This document shows, piece after piece, positions 1 through 7,975 of a DNA stretch of 32,326 bases (positions are counted from its first letter, which is position 1; every line of letters starts with the position of its first letter). The translations under genes and the position numbers were made by a program. The notes beneath the pieces were generated by a model. It did no database searches. It saw only the letters and a list, made by a program, of their open reading frames with translations, and was not told where the DNA came from. The stretch comes from JACCXJ01 sp052387115. GTDB taxonomy: Bacteria > Pseudomonadota > Gammaproteobacteria > JACCXJ01. The DNA is taken from assembly GCA_052387115.1 (NCBI GenBank), contig JBQTJM010000362.1, forward strand, positions 1-32,326. The letters are read 5' to 3'.

Positions 1-1387
1 GAAAACCCGCCTTGGCCATGTCGGGGACGCGCAGGTGGCCGGAGGCGAAGGCGAGCGCGTTCGGTGGCGTGCCCATGGGCATCATGAAGGCATAGCTCGC
101 GGCGAGCGCGGTGGGGAAGATCAGGAGATAGGGGTGGACCCCGAGATCGACCGCCGCGGCCGCGACGATCGGTAGAAAGATGTTGACGACGGCGGTGTTG
201 CTGCCGAACTCCGTGGTGAACACGACGATCGCGGTGACGATGCCGACCACGGCCAGCACCGGGAGCCCCGAGAGCGCCTCGAACCCCGCGCCGATGTAGC
301 GATCGACACCGTTGGCCCCGAACGCCGCCGCGAGCGTGAGCCCGCCGCCCAAGAGGATCAGGACGCCCCACGGCAGGCGTGCGGTGTCCTTCCATTCGAG
401 CAGAAACGTGCGGCTACGCAAGTCCACCGGGATGGTGAACAGCAAAAGGGCGGCGATCATCGCGATCCCCGCATCCGTCAGGAGATGCTCCGCCGGCGCC
501 CCCGCGGGTCTATCGACCAGGCCGAGCAACCCGGCGAGCGGCTGCCGCAACACCCAGGCAAGCGCGGCCAGGAGAAACACGACGCCGGTCAGCGCCTCGC
601 CGCGGGACAGGGGACCGAGGGCCCGTAGCTCCTCCTGGATCAGCGCCCGCGCCCCGGAAACGGGCGCCCCCGGACACGGAAACACGAGCTTGACGAGGCA
701 AAGCCACGCGAGCGGCAGAAACACGATCAGGATCGGCAGGCCGATCTTGGACCATTCCAAGAAGCCGATCTCGACCCCATAGCGGCGCTCGATGAAGCCC
801 ATCGCCACAGCATTGGGCGGGGTCCCGATGACCGTTCCGATCCCCCCGATGGTCGCCGCGTAGGCGATGCCAAGCATCATGCACTTCGCGAAGTTGGGGC
901 CCGACTGCCCTCGACCGCTCGCGAATTGCACCAGGCTCATCCCGATCGGCAGCATCATGACGGCCGTCGCGGTGTTCGAGACCCACATGCTGATCGCCGC
1001 CGTGGCCAACATGATGCCGCCGACGAGCTGCGCCGGCCGGGTCCCGACCCCCAGCATCGTCAGGAGGGCGAGCCGCCGGTGCAGACCCCAGCGCTCCATG
1101 GCGGCGCCCAGCATCACCCCGCCGAGGAACAGGAAGATCACCGGATCGGCATAGGGCGCCGCGCTCGCCTTCATGTCGGCGATCCCGAGGAGCGGGAACA
1201 CGGCGAGCGGGAGGAGCGCCGTGGCCTCGATCGGCAGGGCCTCCGAGATCCACCAGACCGCCATCCAGGCGGCCGCGGCTAAGGTCCTGCGCCCGGCCTC
1301 CGAGAGCCCGTCCGCTTCCGGCAACAGCGCATACAACCCGAGCGCCGCGAAAGGGCCGGCGGCGAGTCCCAGCCAGCGCCCCGTCAC
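1..1387 (-). CDS. DASS/SLC13-family anion:sodium symporter (3' end beyond window)
   Basis: Inner-membrane carrier of the divalent-anion:Na+ symporter family, which takes up di- and tricarboxylates, sulfate or similar anions. The frame is open from a GTG at 1387 to the window edge (462 codons), so the C-terminus is missing. It shows many hydrophobic helices, two SNT motifs (SNTATAVMM and EFGSNTAVVNIF) that in this family bind sodium and substrate, and two GTPPNA motifs; the second lies in MPMGTPPNALAFASGH, typical of the family's C-terminal repeat. The GTG overlaps the TGA of the corA-like gene (GTGA), which implies translational coupling. No in-frame ATG occurs near the start. Substrate cannot be told from sequence. 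Confidence 0.88.
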   Translation of the reverse strand, partial: MTGRWLGLAAGPFAALGLYALLPEADGLSEAGRRTLAAAAWMAVWWISEALPIEATALLPLAVFPLLGIADMKASAAPYADPVIFLFLGGVMLGAAMERWGLHRRLALLTMLGVGTRPAQLVGGIMLATAAISMWVSNTATAVMMLPIGMSLVQFASGRGQSGPNFAKCMMLGIAYAATIGGIGTVIGTPPNAVAMGFIERRYGVEIGFLEWSKIGLPILIVFLPLAWLCLVKLVFPCPGAPVSGARALIQEELRALGPLSRGEALTGVVFLLAALAWVLRQPLAGLLGLVDRPAGAPAEHLLTDAGIAMIAALLLFTIPVDLRSRTFLLEWKDTARLPWGVLILLGGGLTLAAAFGANGVDRYIGAGFEALSGLPVLAVVGIVTAIVVFTTEFGSNTAVVNIFLPIVAAAAVDLGVHPYLLIFPTALAASYAFMMPMGTPPNALAFASGHLRVPDMAKAGF

Positions 1388-2349
1388 AGCCAGCGATTGA
1401 CCTTGAGGAACACCAAGAGTCCGCCCGTGATCACCAGAGCAAGCAACCAGAAAAACAGATAGCCATATTCCCACTCGAGCTCGGGCAGGATCCGGAAGTT
1501 CATCCCGTACACACCGCACAGGAACGTGAGGGGCAGAAAGATGGCGCTCAGCACGGTGAGCCGGTTGACGATCCGGCTGGTGCGGTAGCTCACCATACTG
1601 AGGTAGAGGTTCAGGGCCTCGGCGAGGATCTCGCGCTCGGTGGAGAGATCATTGCCCAACCGTTCCAGGGTCCCCACCATATTGCTCAGATACGGCTGCG
1701 TGGAGGGATTGACGAATCTCGACCGCCGCAAGGCCAGCTCCTGGAGCACCGCGCGGTCTTCCAAGACATTCTTGCGCACCGTGAGGAGATCGTGGGTGAC
1801 CTCGGAAACACGGTGAAAGATCGTGTCGTCCAGCTCGCCCAGGATCGAGCTCTGGATCCGCTCGACCTCGTCCTCCAACATGACCAGTGCCTTGCGGTAG
1901 CTCTCGATCAATCGATCCCACAGCTCGAACACCAGAAACCCCAGGCTCTCGGCGAAGGTCGTGAAAAATTGGCGATAATTCTGCCGCACCTGGTCGAGAA
2001 ACTCGACAGGACCGCGATGCAAGGTCACGATGAAGCGATCGCCGATGATCAGATCGACGAGCGCGACGTGCAGTCGTCCGTCGGTGAAATGTGGGCCCGT
2101 CAGGGCCGTATGCAGGCATTCGTCGTAGACGTCGTAGCGGCCGCCGCGCCCGTGCATGACGGCCTCTTCGATGGCGAGGTCATTGACCTCGAGCAGGCGC
2201 AGGGCCCGCTCGGCGGTCCCGACGTCATCGACGTCGAGGTCGATCCAGCAGCACAGACCCCGGGCGCAGGCGGCGCCGGCCTCCTCGATCCCGATGGCAC
2301 GTTCGCACCGGTTCTCGAAGTCGAGCTCTATGACGGTGATCGCTGTCAT
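1384..2349 (-). CDS. corA: CorA-family divalent metal ion channel/transporter
   Basis: A 321-residue CorA-family membrane protein, expected to form a pentameric Mg2+/Co2+ (or Zn2+ in ZntB-like members) channel in the inner membrane. A long acidic and helical cytoplasmic domain fills about residues 1-255. Two C-terminal transmembrane helices follow, with the family signature YGMN at residues 281-284 closing the first helix and an acidic loop (ELEWEYG) after it. Length is normal for CorA. Its stop codon overlaps the start of the DASS transporter. A terminator-like hairpin lies about 24 bases upstream of the start. The family is clear; Mg versus Zn selectivity is not. Confidence 0.9.
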   Translation of the reverse strand: MTAITVIELDFENRCERAIGIEEAGAACARGLCCWIDLDVDDVGTAERALRLLEVNDLAIEEAVMHGRGGRYDVYDECLHTALTGPHFTDGRLHVALVDLIIGDRFIVTLHRGPVEFLDQVRQNYRQFFTTFAESLGFLVFELWDRLIESYRKALVMLEDEVERIQSSILGELDDTIFHRVSEVTHDLLTVRKNVLEDRAVLQELALRRSRFVNPSTQPYLSNMVGTLERLGNDLSTEREILAEALNLYLSMVSYRTSRIVNRLTVLSAIFLPLTFLCGVYGMNFRILPELEWEYGYLFFWLLALVITGGLLVFLKVNRWL

Positions 2350-2371
2350 CTCCGCGTCCGAAACCGTGTCG

Positions 2372-2402
2372 CAAAAAGGGGGTCCGCATGCGGTACGGAC
2401 CG
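2372..2402 (-). terminator. Terminator-like hairpin between J-like gene and corA
   Basis: On the minus strand, stem GGTCCG (2401-2396), a 9-base loop and CGGACC (2386-2381) are followed by CCC and five T (2377-2373). It could end the Hsp70 operon or, because corA starts only 24 bases further on, act as a leader attenuator for corA. The three-base gap before the T run weakens the call. Confidence 0.45.
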
Positions 2403-2466
2403 TCGAGCGGTGTTCCCGGAGGGCCGCCGAGGGCCGTCATGCGGTGAATGATCGACGCGCGTACTT

Positions 2467-2494
2467 CCATATACAGCGGGCCATATACAGCGGG
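2467..2494. repeat. Perfect 14-bp tandem duplication
   Basis: The unit CCATATACAGCGGG occurs twice without mismatch (2467-2480 and 2481-2494), directly after the stop codon of the J-like gene. It is AT-richer than its surroundings. No function is evident. Confidence 0.8.
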
Positions 2495-2497
2495 CCA

Positions 2498-2905
2498 TCA
2501 GCCCCGGCCGCGGCGGAAGAGGGACTCCAGCAGGCTCTCGAACAGGCCCTGCGCGTCTTCCTCGTCCTCGTCTCGGAGCGGGATATCCCGGTAGGCCTCG
2601 CGCAGGAAACCCTGCAGCGTCTCGCGGGCGGTGGGTTCGGGGAGGGCGGCGATGGGGTCCTCGGGCAGGTGGGGCAGCATCCAACTGAGGTCCAGGTGGC
2701 GGGAGAGGATCTGGGCGCGCCAGTAGCGCTCGTCGCCGAGCAGGAGATCTCGCGCCGCGATGATACGCTCGAAGCGTTCTGAGAACGCGCGCGGGGGATA
2801 GCGCCGCGCCAGGCGCTCGAAGGCCTTGAGGACCTCGTCACGCCCGGCCTCCGTGCGCTCGCGGAGGCCGAGTACGGCGAGCGCCTCGTCACGGGCCGAG
2901 GTCAT
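2498..2905 (-). CDS. Small J-domain-like protein lacking the HPD motif
   Basis: A 135-residue acidic protein that I read as a degenerate J-domain. Residues 7-14 (EALAVLGL) resemble J helix I. Residues 21-36 (GRDEVLKAFERLARRY) match the basic helix II, and residues 40-56 (AFSERFERIIAARDLLL) match helix III. Where a true J-domain has HPD after RY, this protein has PPR, so the Hsp70-stimulating residues are missing. The C-terminal half (about 60-135) is helical and ends in an acidic stretch and RRGRG. Its start overlaps the 3' end of the 701-residue gene by 17 bases, placing it last in the Hsp70 operon. The J-like reading is an inference supported by this context; the protein could be unrelated. 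Confidence 0.75.
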   Translation of the reverse strand: MTSARDEALAVLGLRERTEAGRDEVLKAFERLARRYPPRAFSERFERIIAARDLLLGDERYWRAQILSRHLDLSWMLPHLPEDPIAALPEPTARETLQGFLREAYRDIPLRDEDEEDAQGLFESLLESLFRRGRG

Positions 2906-4994
2906 CGAATAGCTCCCCCTGTTGGATCGTTCTCCTGGGCTGGATCGTTTTCCTGGGTTTGATCGGTTTCTTGGGTGGGATGGATCTCCGGGGTCCGTCG
3001 GCGTTCACGGGAGTGGCGGTCCATCCGCCGGGCGAGCGCCGCCGCTCTACGGGGATGCCGAGACGCCGCAGCAGACGTTGGTGGGCGGCGCCGCCCAGGG
3101 TGGGCGACGGCAACCGGCCGAGCAGGCGTTTCAGGGCCGGCCGGAGCTTGCGAAACCCCCGCTCAGGAAGGGCCTCGGATAATGCCTCCAGGCGCTGCCA
3201 GCCGTCGGCGCGCGTGAACCAGCGCTCGGGGTGGCGCTCCAGGAACTCGATGACGAGCCCCTCGGCGGGGGGCAGTTCCCGGCACAAGGTCGCCGCATAG
3301 CCCGCGAGCTGGATGAAGGCCGCGTAGGACAAAACCGGCAGGGGTGTGCCCTGCCAGGCTGCGGTGAGCGCCCCGACGAACACCAGCTCGCGTTCGACCG
3401 CCGCGCCGTGCGAGAGCGCCTCGTACACGGCCTCGAGGTAGGCGGCGAGCCCCTCCAACGCGGCACGGCAGGCCTCCGGGGTCGAGACCGCGCGCAGCCG
3501 GCGGCGCGTGAGCGCAAGGAGACATTGTTTCTGCTGTTCCCTGGCGAGGGGGGTGTACAGGATCGCGCGCGCCCGGTCCTCCCCCGACACGGAGCGCCAG
3601 TAGTCGGCGCACTCGGCGAAGAGCTCCGGCTCGACATGAGACGAAACACGTGCGCTCGGATCGCGAGGCCCGTCGATCGCGATCCTCTCCCGGTGCAGCA
3701 ACGCCCCCGTGACGTAGAGGCACTGGAGGCGATGGTCCTCCGGATGGCGCCCAAGCAGGGCCTGTGATAGGCGCAGGTTGGCCTTGAAGATCTTGAGGGT
3801 GCGGCACGCCTCGGCATAGTAGTCCAGCACGATCGGATCGAGAACCGGCGGGAGGTGGCGCCCTTCCGGCGGTACCCCCCGGCCGAGCAGGCCGAAGAGC
3901 CCCTCGAAGGCGTCGGTGAGATCGCGGCGCTCCCCTACAGAGAAATCCATCGGGACGTGCTTGGCACGGGCCTCCAGGAGCCGGGTGCGGGCGATCTCGT
4001 AGCGCAGGCGGTGCTCGAAACCGAGCGCCTCGTGATCGATCCGCTGTGCCAGGAAGCCGAGCCACTCCTCGCATTGTCGATCGGGACGGATCGCCTGGAG
4101 GCGCCGCTCGACCTCGGCGGGCGGGTGGCAGAGGGCCGCGATCGGCGCCCCGTAGAGCGCTTCGAGGAGCTCGGGATGCTCCCAGAGCCAAGCCGAACCC
4201 CGTAACCGGACGTGGCGGCGCAGCACCTCGCGCAAGAGCATGCGGCTGGACGCCCAGAAGCCCGCCTCGGTGTGCGCCCGTACATGGGTGCGGAGGAACG
4301 TCTCGGCGTCGCGGGCGAGCTGCGTCTCCCTTGGGACCGCCGGTTTGCGGCCGCGCCCGGCCGGCAGGAGAGAGCAAAGTGCGGTATTCAGGAGATCGCA
4401 CAGGGCGCGTGCGGTCTTGGGGTTACCGGTGAGCCGCCCCACCTGCTCCCGAATCGCCTTGAGGGCCGCGGCCCGATCCTCTTTCGGTGCCTCCAGGCCG
4501 GCGTGCAAGCGCCAGAAGGCGAGGGCCAGCCGGCCGGCTTGATCGAGCCCCGCGCTCGGATCCGGCCCCGGCTCCGGGGCGCTCGGGCCATAGAGCTCGG
4601 GGTCGTTGCTTCGGCACAAGGTCCAGATCCGATCGAAGACCGGCTCCGCATGGAGGTCCTGGAAGTGCTGGCGCAGCGGGCGCAGCTCATCACAGCGAAG
4701 ATCCCAGGGCTGGCCCTGGTAGAGGAAGCCCTCGAGCTCGAACACCAGCCGCGCCCACACGCCGCCCAGAAAGTCCCCGGCCTCCCGGATCTCGCCCCGA
4801 AGATCTTCGCCGATCCGGCCCTCCCGGGCGAAGAGCGCGCGGCAGTCCTCGATCAAGGCCCCCATCGCCTCCCGGCGGATCTCGGCGGCATCCGGCTGTG
4901 ACGCGACGCGATGCGGAACGCCGGCGCGCTTCTGTTTGTGGCGCTCGCCCCGCTTCTGGCGGCGCTTCTGCCGTTCGCGGTCCTTCTGGGACAT
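2889..4994 (-). CDS. Uncharacterised 701-residue helical protein of the Hsp70 operon
   Basis: I do not recognise this family. Residues 1-25 are extremely basic (MSQKDRERQKRRQKRGERHK and onward), like an RNA- or DNA-binding tail. About residues 35-640 look almost wholly alpha-helical, rich in Leu, Ala, Arg and Glu, with no transmembrane segment and no recognisable catalytic motif. The C-terminus carries four basic hexapeptide repeats of the form [RK][RK][STP]I[PKQ][PQ], followed by an acidic end (GELFDDLGP). The start lies six bases after the hsp70 stop, and the 3' end overlaps the J-like gene, so co-expression is likely. It may be an adaptor, scaffold or client of the Hsp70; this is inferred only from linkage. 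Confidence 0.85.
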   Translation of the reverse strand: MSQKDRERQKRRQKRGERHKQKRAGVPHRVASQPDAAEIRREAMGALIEDCRALFAREGRIGEDLRGEIREAGDFLGGVWARLVFELEGFLYQGQPWDLRCDELRPLRQHFQDLHAEPVFDRIWTLCRSNDPELYGPSAPEPGPDPSAGLDQAGRLALAFWRLHAGLEAPKEDRAAALKAIREQVGRLTGNPKTARALCDLLNTALCSLLPAGRGRKPAVPRETQLARDAETFLRTHVRAHTEAGFWASSRMLLREVLRRHVRLRGSAWLWEHPELLEALYGAPIAALCHPPAEVERRLQAIRPDRQCEEWLGFLAQRIDHEALGFEHRLRYEIARTRLLEARAKHVPMDFSVGERRDLTDAFEGLFGLLGRGVPPEGRHLPPVLDPIVLDYYAEACRTLKIFKANLRLSQALLGRHPEDHRLQCLYVTGALLHRERIAIDGPRDPSARVSSHVEPELFAECADYWRSVSGEDRARAILYTPLAREQQKQCLLALTRRRLRAVSTPEACRAALEGLAAYLEAVYEALSHGAAVERELVFVGALTAAWQGTPLPVLSYAAFIQLAGYAATLCRELPPAEGLVIEFLERHPERWFTRADGWQRLEALSEALPERGFRKLRPALKRLLGRLPSPTLGGAAHQRLLRRLGIPVERRRSPGGWTATPVNADGPRRSIPPKKPIKPRKTIQPRRTIQQGELFDDLGP
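2923..2994 (-). repeat. Four 18-bp tandem repeats encoding basic hexapeptides
   Basis: Units at 2923-2940, 2941-2958, 2959-2976 and 2977-2994 share the pattern TGGATCGTTTTCCTGGGT with increasing divergence. Each encodes six residues of the C-terminal tail of the 701-residue protein. The length being a multiple of three keeps the frame, so unit number could vary between strains. Confidence 0.8.
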
Positions 4995-5000
4995 CGGTTC

Positions 5001-6818
5001 CTAGACCGCGCTCAGCCGTTCCTCCTCCTCGCCGCCAGTGTCGAGCCAGGCGTAGAGCGCCTCCTCCAGCCCATCGAGCCGCTCGTCGTCGCCCGCCGTC
5101 AACTGCTGTCGGTAGCTTGCGAGCAGCTCGCGGACCTCGGGGTGGGTCTCTTCGGGGCCCTCGGCCAGCCGCCGCTCGACGCGCTCGATGAGGAAGTTGA
5201 GCACCCCGGCGGCCTCGCCGGCCGATCCATCGCCGTCCTCGGCCCCCTCGTCCACCGTGACCGGGCGACGGCGCAGCGCGGGCTCGGAGTTGCCGGCCGC
5301 GGAGCGGTTGAGATCCATAGTGTAACGCTTCAAGGCCCCGCTCTTTTCGGAGACCGAGACCCGTATGAGGCCGTTGCGGTCATATTCGAAACCGATCTGG
5401 ACCGGGGATGCGGCGGGCATCGGGGGCAAGGGGACGAAGAAGGCGCCTACGTGGACGTTGTCGCGGGTGTTGTGGGACTCGCCCTGATAGACGGCCACCT
5501 CGATCACCTCCTGTTCGTCGACGGAGGTGTAGAACTCCTCGACGAAGCGGGCCGGGAGGCGCGTGTTCTTGCGGATGATGGGCACGAAGGTCAAGGGATG
5601 ACGGTCCAAAGCCCCCTCCGCCGGGCCGTCCTCATGGAAGAGGCCGCGCGCGAAGAGCGCCGCGGCACTGCGCTTGTCCTCCTCACCCAGGGCCGCCACC
5701 CCGAGGGCGTGCGGCGCGATGTCGACGACTACCTGCGAGCAGGAGAGTCCGGCATCCAGCGCGGCCTCTGCGGCCGCCCCGAGGGCCACGGACAGATCCA
5801 CGTCCACGTAGGCCTCGGGCTCGATTCCTATGGTTTGGGCCACGAGCTCCTGGACCCTGGGGATGCGAGTCGAGCCGCCCACGAGCAGCACGCGCTCGAT
5901 GTTCGCCGCCGTGATCCGGGCCTCCTCCAGGGCCTGGCGGGCCTTGGCGAGGGTCGATTCGAGGTAGTCCTCGATCAGGGTGTTGAACGCCCCGCGGGTG
6001 AGCGCGGTCCCGAGATCGAGGTGCCGGCCGCCGATCTCGAAGTGGTCGTGGATCGGGGCCTCGACCTCGGTGGAGAGCCGGATCTTGGCCTGCTCGGCGA
6101 GGTGCCGCAGGCGCGCCATGGCCAGCGGGTCCGCGGATGGATCGATCCCGTGCCGATCGCGGATCCCGTCGACCAGGTGCAAGACGATGCGGTGGTCGAA
6201 GTCGTCCCCCCCGAGGAAGGTGTTCCCGCATGAGGCCAGGACCTCCTTGCAGGACCCCGATACCGCCAGGATCGAGCAGTCGAAAGTGCCCCCGCCGAGG
6301 TCATAGACGAGCCAGCGCTCCTCGGTCGCTTCCCCGGCGCCGTCGGCACGGTAGGCGAGCGCCGCGGCCGTCGGCTCGTTGATGATGCGCGTCACCGTGA
6401 GGCCGCAGAGCTCCCCGGCCGCCACGGTGGCGCGCCGCTGCGGCTCGTTGAACCACGCCGGGACGGTGATCACCACCTCGCGGATCGCCTCCCCGATCGC
6501 CGCCTCGGCCCGTGCCTTGAGGTAGGCCAGGATCTTGGCGGACACCTGGACCGGGGTGAGATCCTCCCCGCCGAGACGTACGCGGTGGTGCTCCTCGCCC
6601 ATATGGCGTTTGATCGAGCGCACCGCGTTGTGCGGTTCCAACATGGCGTGGTTGGCGGCGCGCCGCCCGCACAGCCACTCGCGTCCGTCGAAGGCCACCA
6701 CCGACGGCAAGGTGGGCTGGCCATCGATGGGGATGACTTCCAGCACACCCGCGCCCGTGAAGCGCGCGATGCAGCTGTTGGTGGTGCCGAGATCGATGCC
6801 GTAGGCCGCTCGTTTCAT
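5001..6818 (-). CDS. Hsp70-family chaperone (DnaK/HscC-like), 605 residues
   Basis: A cytoplasmic ATP-dependent chaperone with a complete Hsp70 nucleotide-binding domain. It has phosphate-1 GIDLGTTNS (residues 7-15), connect-1 VITVPAWFNEPQRRAT, INEPTAAALAY, phosphate-2 VYDLGGGTFD and the adenosine motif LLVGGSTRIPRVQEL. A substrate-binding domain follows (about 375-510, including IIRKNTRLPA), then a short, acidic helical lid. At 605 residues it is shorter than DnaK (about 640) and ends in EEEERLSAV rather than EEVKK, so it is a specialised paralogue rather than the housekeeping DnaK. The ATG overlaps the stop of the GrpE-like gene (ATGA) and has a strong GGGGGAGA ribosome site. Confidence 0.95.
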   Translation of the reverse strand: MKRAAYGIDLGTTNSCIARFTGAGVLEVIPIDGQPTLPSVVAFDGREWLCGRRAANHAMLEPHNAVRSIKRHMGEEHHRVRLGGEDLTPVQVSAKILAYLKARAEAAIGEAIREVVITVPAWFNEPQRRATVAAGELCGLTVTRIINEPTAAALAYRADGAGEATEERWLVYDLGGGTFDCSILAVSGSCKEVLASCGNTFLGGDDFDHRIVLHLVDGIRDRHGIDPSADPLAMARLRHLAEQAKIRLSTEVEAPIHDHFEIGGRHLDLGTALTRGAFNTLIEDYLESTLAKARQALEEARITAANIERVLLVGGSTRIPRVQELVAQTIGIEPEAYVDVDLSVALGAAAEAALDAGLSCSQVVVDIAPHALGVAALGEEDKRSAAALFARGLFHEDGPAEGALDRHPLTFVPIIRKNTRLPARFVEEFYTSVDEQEVIEVAVYQGESHNTRDNVHVGAFFVPLPPMPAASPVQIGFEYDRNGLIRVSVSEKSGALKRYTMDLNRSAAGNSEPALRRRPVTVDEGAEDGDGSAGEAAGVLNFLIERVERRLAEGPEETHPEVRELLASYRQQLTAGDDERLDGLEEALYAWLDTGGEEEERLSAV

Positions 6819-7612
6819 GATAGATCTCCCCCTGGTGGTGGTCCCATCGATGATTCTGCTCGGGGTGGTTCCGCCGCGGGTGGCGCTGCCCCGCTGTCAC
6901 ACCTGGGGCCGGCCACGACCACGACGGCCGGCCGCACCGCGCTCCCATTCGGCCGGAGATAACCCTGCTCGAGGATATGGCGGATCCGATAAGACGTCGC
7001 GCCGGGATCGGGCAGGACCTCCGCGATGCGCAGGTGCACGCCCTCGGGTGTCGCCCCGACCATCGCCACCGCCCGCCAGCCGGCGGCCGACAACAGGGTC
7101 TCGTGGATGGCGCGGAGCGACTCGCCGGCCGCCTCCGGGAGGCCCGGTACGCGCAGGGACCATTTCAATCGATCGAGACAGCGCAACCACGTGTCCTCGT
7201 CGATCGCGACCTCGCGCGCGCCGCGCAGGGTGAGCCGCATCACGTTCTGATCGAGATCCTGCAGGCGCGCCGCGACCCCCTGCAACTGCTCGCCGTGCTG
7301 CTCGTGCGCGAGGCTCAACCGGCGCAGCCCGCGCTGGAGCTTGGCGAATTCATCTATGATTTTGGCATCGACGATCCTGGCCTCGGTCGGGTCCGGCCCG
7401 GCCGGTGTCGCCGTGTCCTCTTCCAAACGCCTTTCCCGAAAGCCCAGCCACGCCGCGAATCGCGACCAGAAACCGCTCGCCGGCGAGGGCGTCGCGGAGG
7501 CGGGGCCCTCGGACACGGCCAGCAGGGTGGAGACCGGGACTTCGAGACAGGCGGTACCGCCCGAGACCGTCGGCCCCGACGCCGATCCGGCCGGTCCCGG
7601 TTCTACCGACAC
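6815..7612 (-). CDS. Divergent GrpE-like nucleotide exchange factor
   Basis: The C-terminal part resembles the GrpE head: GWRAVAMVGATPEGVHLRIAE followed by ILEQGYLRPNGSAVRPAVVVV, matching the GrpE pattern of VLQKGY, a short turn and RPAMVVVS. Before it lies a helical or coiled-coil segment (DEFAKLQRGLRRLSLAHEQH), as in GrpE. It should act as exchange factor for the adjacent Hsp70, whose start overlaps this stop codon. After the GrpE motif there is a Pro/Ala-rich tail. The frame stays open upstream to 7948, but a promoter at 7766-7794 falls inside that extension. I therefore place the start at the GTG at 7612 (265 residues); a GTG at 7747 is an alternative. Confidence 0.75.
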   Translation of the reverse strand: MSVEPGPAGSASGPTVSGGTACLEVPVSTLLAVSEGPASATPSPASGFWSRFAAWLGFRERRLEEDTATPAGPDPTEARIVDAKIIDEFAKLQRGLRRLSLAHEQHGEQLQGVAARLQDLDQNVMRLTLRGAREVAIDEDTWLRCLDRLKWSLRVPGLPEAAGESLRAIHETLLSAAGWRAVAMVGATPEGVHLRIAEVLPDPGATSYRIRHILEQGYLRPNGSAVRPAVVVVAGPRCDSGAAPPAAEPPRAESSMGPPPGGDLS

Positions 7613-7975
7613 CGCCCGTCGCCCCGATCGTTCGCGCACCGGTCGCCATCCACCGGCAAAGACCCCCCGCGCGCCCCAAGCGCACGACCGGAAACCGCGT
7701 ATGCTGGTGCCTTCCCCATTTCCCCCATCGGCGTGGCCGATACCCACCCTCGCTCGCTCAGACACAATATATAGCGTTCCCGAGCCCATTGCAACCACTA
7801 ATCGTGGGACCCGGGTCGGCTCGGACCCGGCACATCGAGGCCGTGGCGGCGCCGGATCCGAGAGCCGTGCGGGAGCCTTGCCATGCGCCCCAGGCACCCC
7901 TGCCGACACCCCTCCGTGGCTTGCCGCCCCCGGCCTCTCGCCCATCACGGCGAAAGGAGTGCCGCTTCGTAGGCA
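7613..7975. other. Intergenic region upstream of the Hsp70 operon
   Basis: This 363-base stretch holds the promoter at 7766-7794 and a GC-rich hairpin at 7811-7830 (CCGGGTC, 6-base loop, GACCCGG) with no T run. Open frames across it have low-complexity, non-protein-like translations. I see no RNA gene. Confidence 0.6.
7766..7794 (-). promoter_or_regulatory. Sigma70-type promoter for the grpE-like/hsp70 operon
   Basis: Minus strand: -35 TTGCAA (7794-7789), 17-base spacer, -10 TATATT (7771-7766). Spacing is optimal, and it stands out as an AT-rich patch in GC-rich DNA. Transcription would begin near 7759, so the protein start must lie downstream of that. No heat-shock sigma32 consensus was recognised here. 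Confidence 0.6.

Noticed and set aside
510..1253. 247-codon minus-strand frame
   Set aside because: It is Arg/Gly/Pro-rich shadow translation of the DASS transporter, whose true frame starts at a GTG and so lacks an ATG.
4911..6233. 440-codon open frame on the plus strand
   Set aside because: It is antisense to the strongly recognisable Hsp70 gene; long opposite-strand frames are expected in GC-rich DNA, and the translation matches no family.
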